Positions 25,801 through 33,690 of a DNA stretch of 64,000 nt are shown here, piece after piece. A model generated the notes under the pieces. That model did no database searches, was not told where the DNA came from, and saw nothing but the letters and a program-made list of their open reading frames with translations. The stretch is from Comamonas sp. lk (lineage in GTDB: Bacteria > Pseudomonadota > Gammaproteobacteria > Burkholderiales > Burkholderiaceae_C). Location of the stretch: contig CAMELV010000005.1 of NCBI GenBank assembly GCA_945925985.1, forward strand, positions 62,001-126,000. The letters are read 5' to 3'. The translations under genes and the position numbers were made by a program. Within the stretch, counting starts at the first letter, position 1, and each line of letters begins with the position of its first letter.

Positions 25801-26422
25801 GATAGTAGGTCGCGACCTCGCCCCCATGGAAAACCGTGAAGCGAGCCTCCGGGTCGCCGGGAACGACATCAAGAACGGCCCCTGTGATATCGGGACGCGC
25901 CTTGAGGCGAACGACGGTCCCCTTCGAGATGCCGCCCCTGGCCTGTGCAACCGGTGCAGCGACTTCATCAGTCTTCGGTCGCGGGGCCAGTTCACCGAGA
26001 ACCCGTCCGCGTTCGGCCTGTGCCCGGTCCAAAGTCACCTGGTCTGCACCGAGTACGCCGAGAAGCCGATACAGCGTGTCGACGTCACGGTAGGCATCTT
26101 CTGATCGAAGTCCCCCAGGCGGCAAGTGAGCCCATCTGTTGCGGATTCCTTGCGCCTCTTTCAGCCAATTGCGCGTCTGCTGATCGAGGTTCAGTCGATA
26201 CCCAAGCGGATTCCAGTTTTGATCGAACACCCGAAGCAATCCGGCCAGGTCCAGACCGGCCAGTGAATCCACTCGCCTATCGGAGACCAGTCGCTGCTGC
26301 TGAATCGAGAGACGATCGACGACACAAGACTGCCACCAGTCCTTGCCAACCTGAGGCAACTCACGCTCCAGTACTCCAGCGATCGCTGCGGCAACATCTG
26401 CCAGGACTTGATGCATGGACAT
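22880..26422 (-). CDS. SNF2-family helicase with N-terminal Swt1-type HEPN domain
   Basis: An 1180-residue protein. Residues 1-125 look like a Swt1-type HEPN domain, with the RNase-type R-X4-H motif RNRWAH at 94-99. Residues about 240-870 are a superfamily 2/SNF2 motor: ADEVGVGKTIEAG (277-289), DEAHH (397-401), LLSATPIQLG, SSEVGCEGLDYQFC and RVEQRIGRIDRYGQ. The C-terminal part (about 1040-1165) is rich in charged coiled-coil-like helices. It follows a WYL regulator by 180 bp and overlaps the ATPase gene downstream. The motor resembles those in DISARM (DrmD), but the other DISARM genes are absent. I infer a phage- or plasmid-defence translocase with RNase potential. Confidence 0.82.
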   Translation of the reverse strand: MSMHQVLADVAAAIAGVLERELPQVGKDWWQSCVVDRLSIQQQRLVSDRRVDSLAGLDLAGLLRVFDQNWNPLGYRLNLDQQTRNWLKEAQGIRNRWAHLPPGGLRSEDAYRDVDTLYRLLGVLGADQVTLDRAQAERGRVLGELAPRPKTDEVAAPVAQARGGISKGTVVRLKARPDITGAVLDVVPGDPEARFTVFHGGEVATYYQSQVEPIVLKPSRKNVEPEALHAALTATQLRHPSTGHLYSLYASRINFVPYQFRPVLKLIQADRPRLLIADEVGVGKTIEAGLILKELQARRELKSVLVICPKPLVAERKWLEELKRFDEQFTHIDGDALRYCIEETHLDGAWPQQYARAIVPYSLFDEGLLLGKQGKGRKIRGLLDLDPPPAFDLVIVDEAHHIRNTDTWAYRTVRYFCDNAEAVVLLSATPIQLGDNDLFTLLQLVRPDLLPSRRDFDHMAEPNPHINAAIEITRNAKPGWIAAARERLALALGTDWGSSVLSADARVQPLLDALAQQELRIEDRLTVVRELESLYTFAPIINRTRRRDIGNFTTRKPETVSVDFTPEQDRLHRGVLDLVARILAHRHGDRNLQFMMTTIRRQVASCVFGLAPYLEAILSGHLTRLELSETDSEDGVQAMTEAFAEFRADVDVLVRLAKGLSSEDPKFSAFAKVVLDKQALANNKLLVFSTFRHTLAYLVDKLQRESIRIGLIHGDVPEEERRELRNRFSRPKDDPRAIDLLLSSEVGCEGLDYQFCDGIVNYDLPWNPMRVEQRIGRIDRYGQKSETVAIFNFITPGTVDAEIYQRCLLRIGVFRQALGGSEEILGKLTREIRGIAENLQLTLEEQSNRLQQLADNEIRVVQEQTILEEQQATLFGLSVPKHDEELIKSASSFWLTPPRIRNLIEAYLSALDTGRSYKLQGRQQIVSIQLNQEIRNRLISDFKAVSQIGAIDRTWERWLKGNDPYLRLTFDPAAADEDRSATFVTPTHPLARQAAKTSEPASTLACAVSAKSSSVASGRYPFAIYRWKVMGVSESFAFQPVCESEEHSQALLELLEGAAAAHGASAITVAEEERLEAIHYRVWMSRRGEHIESVTQSAEIRMASLKASHLARVALLEEQRDQATDARIRRMKEGQLEAANRDFERRSEELSRVAGQAEIVAEAAVLGVLCVEVEGGHRGN

Positions 26423-26601
26423 TCAGATGTACCCTGTTTGCGCCCGCTCATGCGAGCTGTAGGTGCTTTCCAAAGCGAAGCCATGCAGGAAAGAAATAGT
26501 GTTTGCGCTCATACCCAAGAAACTAATGATGCGAACCTTGTTAATTAATCACTGAGCGACTTTGCGCGGCATCGGATGATTTGGCGTTTTCACTGAGAAC
26601 A

Positions 26602-27564
26602 TCAAATATACGTTCCGACGGCTTTGTGTAAAGCCCGCATGACCCTACCTCGCAACCCCGCTGGCCCCACCACCTCCACATCCGCCCCAAAGCGCAGGAT
26701 GTCGCCCACCAGTTCTCTGTCGTCCGAATACGGAAAGGTCAGGACCAAACTGCCGTCAGGCTCGGTCTGGGATTCTTGTTGAGGATGCCAGGTTTCTTTG
26801 TCCACCCAGCGCGCCCGCTCTGGCGTGAATTTCAGCGTGGCCCAGGCCTTGGCTGCCCCGTTGAAGATGCCGTAACCCACACCTACGGTTTCCTCGATGG
26901 TTTTGTCTGACACCTCTTTGGCGGCGGTGGCCAATATCTCCAGCCGGGGAATGGCATCAATGCTGAAGCTGCGCAGGTCATCGCGCAGGTGGCACCAGGC
27001 GTCCAGGTACCAGTTGTCGCGGTAATGCACCAGGCGCTGAGGGGACACCTCTCGCTCTGTGGTCTGGCCGTTTTGCCGGCTGAAGTGCCAGATTTTGAGG
27101 CGCTGGCGTGCCAGGGTGGCGGCAGCCACCGCCTCAAAGGCTTTGGCCTGCACCACCCGCTTGCCCGCGTGCATGATGCGGATGCGGCGAGACACGTCCT
27201 TGCCGGAGAGGCCGTGCTTGGTCATCAACTGGCCCAGGCGCTCTTTGAGCGGTTTGAGCTTGGGGCCCAGCAGCCCGGGCTCCAGCTGCTCCAGCAGTTG
27301 CTGGATGGTGACCAGAGCCAGCAACTCCTCTTGGTTGAACCACAAACCGGGTAATTCGGAGTCGGTGTGGCCCTGACTCAGGGTGTAGCCGCCGGCGTCG
27401 CGATCAAACTCGATGGGCACATGCAACTGGTCGCGCAGCTTGGCAATGTCGCGCTTGAGGGTGGCGCGAGAGATTTCCAGGCGCGCCATCAAGTCCTCGG
27501 CCGACATGGCCCGGCGCCCGACGAGCAGGCTTTTGTACTGATACAGCCGCACCACCTCACTCAT
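26602..27564 (-). CDS. WYL-domain transcriptional regulator
   Basis: A 320-residue regulator. The N-terminal winged helix (about 15-65: MSAEDLMARLEISRATLKRDIAKLRDQLHVPIEFDRDAGGYTL) is followed by a WYL domain with the diagnostic NWYLDAWCHLRDDLRSFSID and a C-terminal WCX extension. Regulators of this kind (BrxR, CapW) repress defence operons and release them on a nucleic-acid or nucleotide signal. It is encoded directly upstream of and co-oriented with the HEPN-SNF2 helicase, which makes that operon its likely target. GGCAGG precedes the ATG. Confidence 0.88.
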   Translation of the reverse strand: MSEVVRLYQYKSLLVGRRAMSAEDLMARLEISRATLKRDIAKLRDQLHVPIEFDRDAGGYTLSQGHTDSELPGLWFNQEELLALVTIQQLLEQLEPGLLGPKLKPLKERLGQLMTKHGLSGKDVSRRIRIMHAGKRVVQAKAFEAVAAATLARQRLKIWHFSRQNGQTTEREVSPQRLVHYRDNWYLDAWCHLRDDLRSFSIDAIPRLEILATAAKEVSDKTIEETVGVGYGIFNGAAKAWATLKFTPERARWVDKETWHPQQESQTEPDGSLVLTFPYSDDRELVGDILRFGADVEVVGPAGLRGRVMRALHKAVGTYI

Positions 27565-27862
27565 GGTTTGCCTGCCGGTATCGCTGATTGCATGACTGTC
27601 TCCCCGCTTGCTTGAAACGCCGTTTTTTTGTTACATCTTAGACCATGGGTTCTGCTTTTGAGCCTGCTCAAGGCAGCGTGTAACAAGAAATTCGAGTCTG
27701 CACAGGCCGGGGCTCACGCCATGTGCCCTGGCTCCTGATCGTTTAACCAGCCCGGCTGGGATTTGCCAGGGTCATGCGGGCTCGTCTGGTGAGCTTGGCG
27801 TCTTTCACAATGGCCGATATGGCGTGTTATTTGCAATGTGGCCATATAGGGGGGAAGAGAGC
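27565..27862. other. Intergenic region with an inverted repeat
   Basis: These 298 bp separate the WYL gene from the next, divergent gene. No frame looks coding. ATATGGC (27817-27823) and GCCATAT (27841-27847) form a 7-bp inverted repeat with a 17-base spacer just before the downstream gene and may be an operator. Nothing else is recognised. Confidence 0.35.
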
Positions 27863-28342
27863 ATGATTTACCTGTGGGCTTATCTGGCGGCTGGGGTCCT
27901 GGTGGCTATCTGGCTCTATGTCGCCAAATTTCGGAGGGCGTCTGGCGCACGGGCGCCGGAGCGCGTGTTTGCCGTGAAGCGGTCCGATTTGCGGGAGAAG
28001 CTGTCGGTAGAGCAGATCGAGTTGCGGGAGCGTGTGCAAGACCCCCTGGGTACCGTGCCCGACCTGCCGTTTGGGCACCTTCATGCCGCGTGGAAGCAGT
28101 TTCTGGCCGGTTGCCAGCCGGGTGAACAGCTCTGGTCCTTCAGCGCACGCTGGCCAGGAGACTGGAGGGGTGAGGAGCAGCGCGAGGGCTATGTGCGGGT
28201 GCGCCTGACTGGCCCGGGGCCGGCCTTTGAAACCGTTCGCCGTTCGCTGGCTGAGCCGGATGGTGGCATTCCCAAAGCCCAAGCGCCACTGCCGCAGACC
28301 CGCCGCTGGGCCTGGTGGCAGCCCGGGCCAGACCGCTACTGA
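27863..28342 (+). CDS. Hypothetical membrane-anchored protein
   Basis: A 159-residue protein with one N-terminal membrane helix (MIYLWAYLAAGVLVAIWLYVAKF) and a hydrophilic C-terminal domain with several Trp/Arg pairs (LWSFSARWPGDWRGEEQREGY). The start MIYLWAY is set by GGGGAAGAGA. I do not recognise the family. Its 3' end overlaps the convergent next gene by 7 bases. Confidence 0.6.
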   Translation: MIYLWAYLAAGVLVAIWLYVAKFRRASGARAPERVFAVKRSDLREKLSVEQIELRERVQDPLGTVPDLPFGHLHAAWKQFLAGCQPGEQLWSFSARWPGDWRGEEQREGYVRVRLTGPGPAFETVRRSLAEPDGGIPKAQAPLPQTRRWAWWQPGPDRY

Positions 28343-28806
28343 TAGGTCGTCATAGCGTGGATGCGGTAGCCCTCACGGGCGCTGGCCTCGTCCGAGAAAC
28401 CGTTGACCCGCACCCGCTTGGCCGTGATCACACCCCGCGTCACGTCGATCAGCAGGTCTTGCTCGTAGCAGCTGCCAAAGCCGCCATGCACGTAATGCAA
28501 CAACTGTCCCTGGGGCAGGCGCAGGGTGCCGCTGAACCAGTGGGCGAACACACGCTGCGGATAGCCAGGAAAAACGGTTTCCAGGCTGACTGGCGATTCA
28601 TCTTCGAGCCAGCCCTGCAGCCGGATCAGGTAGAGGCGCTGGTCCAAGATTTCCCAGGTGCCGATGTAACCCCGCGACAGGGCGGTGCTGCTGGCCCGAA
28701 ACGCCACGGACTCGCCCCCCAGCGCAAAGTAGCTGGCCAGCGGGTAACTGCACAGAGAGTGCTGTTTGCCCTCCAGCATCAACAATTCTGAGAATTGGGC
28801 GGTCAT
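28336..28806 (-). CDS. Hypothetical protein, conserved-looking
   Basis: A 156-residue soluble protein without signal or membrane segment. The sequence (LASYFALGGESVAFRASSTALSRGYIGTWEI .. YLIRLQGWLEDE .. VFPGYPQRVFAHWFSGTLRLPQG) has the beta-rich look of an uncharacterised cytoplasmic DUF, with no catalytic motif I can name. It lies 9 bp downstream of the VWA gene on the same strand, so the two are probably cotranscribed. Confidence 0.65.
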   Translation of the reverse strand: MTAQFSELLMLEGKQHSLCSYPLASYFALGGESVAFRASSTALSRGYIGTWEILDQRLYLIRLQGWLEDESPVSLETVFPGYPQRVFAHWFSGTLRLPQGQLLHYVHGGFGSCYEQDLLIDVTRGVITAKRVRVNGFSDEASAREGYRIHAMTTYQ

Positions 28807-28815
28807 GGCTGGATG

Positions 28816-30162
28816 CTAACGCCGGCGGCCCTTGCCTTCTTCGGCCTTTTTGCGCAGGTAAGCCGGCGCCGGGAATGTGGTTTCGTCCCCGCTGTAGGCC
28901 ATCTCTGACTTGTCCACGTTGCGGTTGTACATGCGCATGGCCGAGTAGTGCACCTCTTTGGCCATCATCTCCAGGTCGTCTTCGGCCAGGGTACGTAACC
29001 GGTCCAGCTTGTCGTGCAGCCAGGGGTGGTGGCCAAAGCGGGCCTGCATCTCTGCCATCATGCTGCGGACTTCCCCAGCGCGGCCCTCATGGGCGAGTTG
29101 GCGCAGTGCTTGGCTGGCCTTGGCAAAGGCCACCTCCAGCAGGCGGCGCTGCGCGGTTTCGTCCACCGGCAGGGCAGCGATGGCCGCTGCATCGAGCACC
29201 GGCAGGCTCAGCAGCGGGGCATTGGCGCTCACGATGTGGCCCTCCAGGGTTTTAGCCTGCAGGCTCACTGCCAGAAGATCCCGGGTGGCGGCTGTCCCGG
29301 AGGCGCTGATGTGCAGCCGCAAGGCCAGCCAGACTTCCGCACCCCAGGCCAGGTCGGACAGGCGGTAGCTGCCATTGGTGTTGCGCTGCACCATACCCAG
29401 GGCTTCGACGATGACACCGCTGCCGGGGATCAGCGTGAGGTCGAGTTGGCGCAGGCACAGGGCGTGGAGCAGCGAGAACTCTTCGTCAAAGTTGTCGTGC
29501 AGGTCTTCGGCCGTCTGGCCGTAGTACTGCTGGCCGCCACCGGCACGGGCCATGGCGACCATCAGGTTTTCGTTAAAGCCCTGGCCCAGGCCCACGGTGG
29601 TGGTGCTGACGCCCTTGGCCAGCCATCGTTGGCAATGTTGCTCGATGGTTGCCAGGTCCACCACGCCGTGGTTGGCCTGGCCATCAGACAGCAGCAGCAC
29701 GCGAGAGATGCCGTTGTCCGCCCCGCCTTCGAGCTGGTTGGCACCTGCCTCCCAGCCGGCAAACAGGTCTGTGCTGCCGCCGCTCTCGATACCGGCGATG
29801 GCCTGGGTGACCTCGTTCAAAGAGGTCACCGGTGCCAAGGCGCGCGGCACATTGACTTGGGTGTCGTATAGCACCACCGCCAATTGGTCGGCCGGGGTCA
29901 TGCGGCTGGCGATGTACTCGACACAGCGCAGCGCCTCGGTCAGCGGGCGGCCACTCATGCTGCCCGAGCGGTCCACCACCAGGGCCAGGCGCTTGGGTGG
30001 GCTGGGGAGGTGGGCTACATCCTGGTCAGCAGGCTGATCAGGGGCCTGTACTCGCACGATCAGGTCCAGTGTGCCGCCACCCACAGGTACGGCTGCGGTG
30101 ACGGGGGTGATGAGGATGGTCGGGGTGGTGGACGGAGTGGAGATGGGGCTGGGTTGGGGCAT
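28816..30162 (-). CDS. VWA-domain protein
   Basis: A 448-residue protein with a von Willebrand factor A domain at about 57-230. The metal-ion-dependent adhesion site is DRSGSMS (64-70), with GGSTDLFAGW and LLLSDGQANHG as the other MIDAS segments. An Ig-like or trypsin-inhibitor-like beta region and a helical C terminus follow, with a basic end (KKAEEGKGRRR). There is no signal peptide; it probably acts in the cytoplasm as a protein-assembly factor. The role is not known. It is cotranscribed with the hypothetical gene downstream and divergent from the DUF3857 gene. Confidence 0.85.
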   Translation of the reverse strand: MPQPSPISTPSTTPTILITPVTAAVPVGGGTLDLIVRVQAPDQPADQDVAHLPSPPKRLALVVDRSGSMSGRPLTEALRCVEYIASRMTPADQLAVVLYDTQVNVPRALAPVTSLNEVTQAIAGIESGGSTDLFAGWEAGANQLEGGADNGISRVLLLSDGQANHGVVDLATIEQHCQRWLAKGVSTTTVGLGQGFNENLMVAMARAGGGQQYYGQTAEDLHDNFDEEFSLLHALCLRQLDLTLIPGSGVIVEALGMVQRNTNGSYRLSDLAWGAEVWLALRLHISASGTAATRDLLAVSLQAKTLEGHIVSANAPLLSLPVLDAAAIAALPVDETAQRRLLEVAFAKASQALRQLAHEGRAGEVRSMMAEMQARFGHHPWLHDKLDRLRTLAEDDLEMMAKEVHYSAMRMYNRNVDKSEMAYSGDETTFPAPAYLRKKAEEGKGRRR

Positions 30163-30323
30163 GGCGAATCCTTGGGGTGGAGTGACAGGTCAAAGTGCTG
30201 AGGTAGTGAGTTTGAAGACCGCCAGGCTCATGGCGAGACCCTGGCGGGCTGTGAACGCATCCAGCTTTTGAAGTGCTTGGCACACCGTTGCAGGCTCATG
30301 CGGTGACCTCGGTGCCTTGCACA

Positions 30324-32213
30324 ATGAACCGCCACTTCAACACCACCACCCAGGCACCTATGCCCGTACTAATCTTCAAAACTCTGCTGGCTTGGCTCGC
30401 CCTCATCACGGTGGCTCAGGCCCAGTTCGCACCGCCTGTCTCTACCATGCGTGAGTTGCAGCGCTTTCATGTGCGTGCGGATGGCAGCTACACCCAGTAC
30501 CTGGAGCAGCAGATGCGCATCGAGACCGAGCAGGGGGTGCGCTCAAGCAGCGAGTTGCGCTTGTATTTCAACGCCGCCCTGGAGGATCTGGAGGTGCTGG
30601 AGGCCTACACCCTGCAGCCAGATGGCAGCCGCATTACCGTCCAAACTGACCGCATCCGCACCCAAGAGACGGTGGAGGATGCGATGTACAGCGACGACAA
30701 GGTGCGCGTGATCATCTACCCGCAGGTGATGCCGGGCAGCCAGTTGGTGCTGCGGGCCAGCTCTGTGGTGCACACGCCGCTATTTTCCGGGCACTTCTTT
30801 TGGGCGGAGCGTTTCAGCCCGCACCAGCGCTACGGTAATTCCACCCTGGAGCTCAGCCACGACGCCGGCATTGCCATTCGCGTGGCGACTGACCGGGTGG
30901 CAGGTGGCCTGCTGGCGGCCGAACCGGGCGATGCGCCTGGGTTGAAGCGCTACCGCTTCCAGTACCAACAGGCCCAGTCGCTCCCACCTGAGCGCGGTCA
31001 GGTCGACCTGTCCGACTTCACACCCCATGTGCTGATCAGCAGCTTTGCCAGCTATGCCGATTTCGCCCGGGCCTACCAGGACCGCGCCAAACCGATGGCC
31101 CGGGTGACGCCCGAGATTGCTGCACTGGCCAAGACCCTGGTAGCAGGCGCCACCGATGACGCGACCCGGGTGCGACGTCTCTACAACTGGGTGGCACGCA
31201 ATATTCGCTACGTGGCGGTGTACGCCGGTGCCGGTGGCTTCGTGCCGCATGACTCGCAAAGCATTCTGGACAACCGCTACGGCGACTGCAAAGACCATGT
31301 GGTGATACTGGAGGCCCTACTGGCGGCGGTGGGCATCGACAGCAGCCCGGCGCTGATCAACGCCAACGGGGCCTTTAAGCTGCCCAGCCTGCCGGTGCCT
31401 GAGCCCTTTGACCACGTCATCACCTATGTGCCCGCGCTCAACTTGTTCCTCGACTCCACCTCCAGCTTCACCCCCATGGGCAGCTTGCCCTCGGGCGACC
31501 AGGACAAGCCGGTGCTGCTGACGGCCACAGGCATCCTTGCGCGGACCCCGGCCACCAGCGCCGATTGGGACCGGACCGACACCCAGGTTTGGCTGCAACT
31601 GCAAAGCGACGGCCGGGTGAGCGGGCGCAGCGTAATGCGCTTGCGCGGCTCCCCAGGGTCGGAATCACGTTTTTCGCATTTTGGGTATCAGAGCCAAGAG
31701 CCGGTCGATGTTGTCAACGGGTTCCTGACGCGCTTTGCCGAGTCGGGCACTGCCAAAATTGAGTCGGGTGACCCAACCGACCTGGATACGCCCTGGCAGG
31801 TGACAGCCAGTTTTGTACTCGACCCGCTGGTCAATGTGCCAGGACCAGCGGCCATGACGATACCGATCGGGCTGGGGTCAGGCCAAATCCGCAGCCGCAT
31901 CGCAATTAAACCCCTGCTAAACCGGCAATTCCCTGGTGTTTGCAATTCGACGCAGCACAGTGAGCAAATTGAACTGGCATTCACGCCAGAGATGCAGGTA
32001 ACGCGCATCCCTCCCGATGTGAGCTTTAGCCGTGGGCCACTGAGCTACCAATCCAGCTACCGTTTCAAGGACCAGGTCTTGCAAGTAAAACGCAATTACA
32101 CCGTGCGCCGTACCGCGCCAGTCTGCAATGAGAAAGACGACCGGGATTGGTCGGCCCTGAGCGAGTGGCTGCAGCGGGATTTGCGGGCGCAGGTGTTTTT
32201 TGAGACTCGGTGA
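30324..32213 (+). CDS. DUF3857 / transglutaminase-like exported protein
   Basis: A protein of about 629 residues. The signal peptide is MPVLIFKTLLAWLALITVAQA, cleaved before QFAPP; the start may be the ATG at 30324 (used) or the one at 30360. The DUF3857 domain (LRLYFNAALEDLEVLEAYTLQPDGSRI) precedes a transglutaminase-like fold with Cys in NRYGDCKDH (near 320), His in FDHVITY and Asp in FLDSTSS, all three of the triad present. Such periplasmic proteins are common in Gram-negative bacteria, with unknown substrate. The C terminus ends at the junction with an IS3 remnant and could be slightly altered by it. Confidence 0.8.
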   Translation: MNRHFNTTTQAPMPVLIFKTLLAWLALITVAQAQFAPPVSTMRELQRFHVRADGSYTQYLEQQMRIETEQGVRSSSELRLYFNAALEDLEVLEAYTLQPDGSRITVQTDRIRTQETVEDAMYSDDKVRVIIYPQVMPGSQLVLRASSVVHTPLFSGHFFWAERFSPHQRYGNSTLELSHDAGIAIRVATDRVAGGLLAAEPGDAPGLKRYRFQYQQAQSLPPERGQVDLSDFTPHVLISSFASYADFARAYQDRAKPMARVTPEIAALAKTLVAGATDDATRVRRLYNWVARNIRYVAVYAGAGGFVPHDSQSILDNRYGDCKDHVVILEALLAAVGIDSSPALINANGAFKLPSLPVPEPFDHVITYVPALNLFLDSTSSFTPMGSLPSGDQDKPVLLTATGILARTPATSADWDRTDTQVWLQLQSDGRVSGRSVMRLRGSPGSESRFSHFGYQSQEPVDVVNGFLTRFAESGTAKIESGDPTDLDTPWQVTASFVLDPLVNVPGPAAMTIPIGLGSGQIRSRIAIKPLLNRQFPGVCNSTQHSEQIELAFTPEMQVTRIPPDVSFSRGPLSYQSSYRFKDQVLQVKRNYTVRRTAPVCNEKDDRDWSALSEWLQRDLRAQVFFETR

Positions 32214-32388
32214 GGCGGCTAAAGCTGGTATTGCCTGGTTGCTTTGGTATAACCGGGCTCGACTGCATTCGACGCTGGCCCAACTCAGCCTTGTGCGGTT
32301 AGAGAAGAACTCGCTTGCTAACAGCCCAAGCAAGCCAACTCATGATCGCGGTAATGGGATACGGATTCCAGGGGCAAAGTCAGTTTAA
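32209..32388 (+). pseudogene. IS3-family transposase remnant (OrfB C terminus)
   Basis: The translation EAAKAGIAWLLWYNRARL followed by HSTLAQLSLVRLEKNSLAN matches the end of the DDE integrase domain of IS3-family OrfB proteins (consensus YN..RLHSTL.Y.SP..FE). Only about 45 codons remain. The following stretch (32347-32381) resembles the outer end of such an element. It starts at the stop codon of the DUF3857 gene, marking a past insertion and decay. Confidence 0.75.
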
Positions 32389-32407
32389 GAACAACGCAGG
32401 GGATCTG

Positions 32408-33502
32408 ATGCCAAGTGAATCTACAAAAATGCAATCACTCGAAGCCGACTACCAGCAGGCCTCAGGGCTTGCCAATCGGGCAAGTTATAAAATTTTTTAT
32501 GGCCCGATGCGCCCTGCACCGTGCTTGGTTCTTGGCTTGAACCCAGGTGGTGATCCTGAACAGACCAGTGCCGACGGAACACGAGGCGCAAATAATTCCG
32601 TCGCGAGTTCCTCGGGAGCGTGGTTTGAGCAGGATGAACATGACCTGCTGGACTGCCAATGGCCGGAAAATACGGGTCTCAAGCGGCTGCTGCTGCCTCT
32701 TTTTGGAGGAGATGAAAAAAGAATACGGCGCGAGGTTGTCAAGACGAATTTGGCGTTTCGACGTTCGCGCGCGGCACGGGATATCAACATTGACCAGGCA
32801 ATTGAGGAGGCTCGTCCGTTTGTTGACCGGATCCTTGCCACCGTCGATCCCAAATTGGTCATATTGGCAGGTGTAAGCCTGTCTAGATTTTTGGATCATC
32901 ATGTGCAGACATCCAAGCCTGCCGCCACCTTATTACGGGATGCATCCATCGGGCATGTGATATTCAACGCTGCTTGGGTGACTTTTGAAGCCGACCTTTC
33001 ACCACGCCTCGTCGTTCAAGTTGGCCACGCATCCCAGTTTTCGTGGACATATGCCAAGCACGACATACCTGGGCGCATTTCAAGTTTGTTGGCCTTCGGG
33101 CATGATTCTGCCATCCTGGGGGATGTCATGCGAAGTCCCGATCATCATGTCAATGTCGAGGCCCCGTTGAAGTCTTCCGTCAATAAACCCCAGAGCGTCC
33201 CCCGTTCTATCGGTGATGTGGGGGACCGGCATCCTCAACTTCATGAACTGGCTGATTCTTGGCGCCGTCTGGGGATCGAGCGGCAATTTGTGAAAGTCCA
33301 TCACTTTTCCAGTCCCAGTTTTGCCACGAAGGCCTCCAGCCTGAATGCCTTTGTGAAGTGGTGCGCTGACCGAGACATAAGGGACGAAAATTACCGGACT
33401 CTTTTACGTGGACTGGATGTTGCTCGTCGTGTCGAATTAGGTGTCGACATCGCCGTTGCCATTACGCAGTCGTGGGAGAGTTACCCGCTCGTATCCCGTT
33501 AA
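32408..33502 (+). CDS. Hypothetical protein with uracil-DNA-glycosylase-like motif
   Basis: A 364-residue soluble protein. PCLVLGLNPGGDP (38-50) resembles motif A of the uracil-DNA glycosylase superfamily (G-x-N-P-G), and PKLVILAGVSLSRFLDHH resembles the following strand-helix unit. The segment KTNLAFRRSRAARDIN lies between. The C-terminal third (about 255-364) is unlike known glycosylases and ends in a helical region. The start MPSESTKM is supported by AGGGGATCTG. It stands alone after the IS remnant, with a base composition poorer in GC than the catabolic genes, suggesting transfer. Activity is unknown. Confidence 0.55.
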   Translation: MPSESTKMQSLEADYQQASGLANRASYKIFYGPMRPAPCLVLGLNPGGDPEQTSADGTRGANNSVASSSGAWFEQDEHDLLDCQWPENTGLKRLLLPLFGGDEKRIRREVVKTNLAFRRSRAARDINIDQAIEEARPFVDRILATVDPKLVILAGVSLSRFLDHHVQTSKPAATLLRDASIGHVIFNAAWVTFEADLSPRLVVQVGHASQFSWTYAKHDIPGRISSLLAFGHDSAILGDVMRSPDHHVNVEAPLKSSVNKPQSVPRSIGDVGDRHPQLHELADSWRRLGIERQFVKVHHFSSPSFATKASSLNAFVKWCADRDIRDENYRTLLRGLDVARRVELGVDIAVAITQSWESYPLVSR

Positions 33503-33690
33503 ATTGCCACCAGCGGCACCTGATCCCACGAGTCATCATGAACGCTTGCATACGCCTTAACTGGCATCGTCGTGGCGGACGCCATCGAGGCTCCAATATT
33601 CATCGCCTTCAGAGACGACGACCAGCAGGTTTTTGCTGAAAAAAACACACGGGACAAGCTGGCGGGCGGGACGATTTTTTGTGTTCTGGT

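Noticed and set aside
19216..26422. Complete DISARM or Dnd/phosphorothioate system
   Set aside because: The helicase and the HNH type recall them, but no methylase, DrmA/DrmB, DndA-E or Ssp genes are present.
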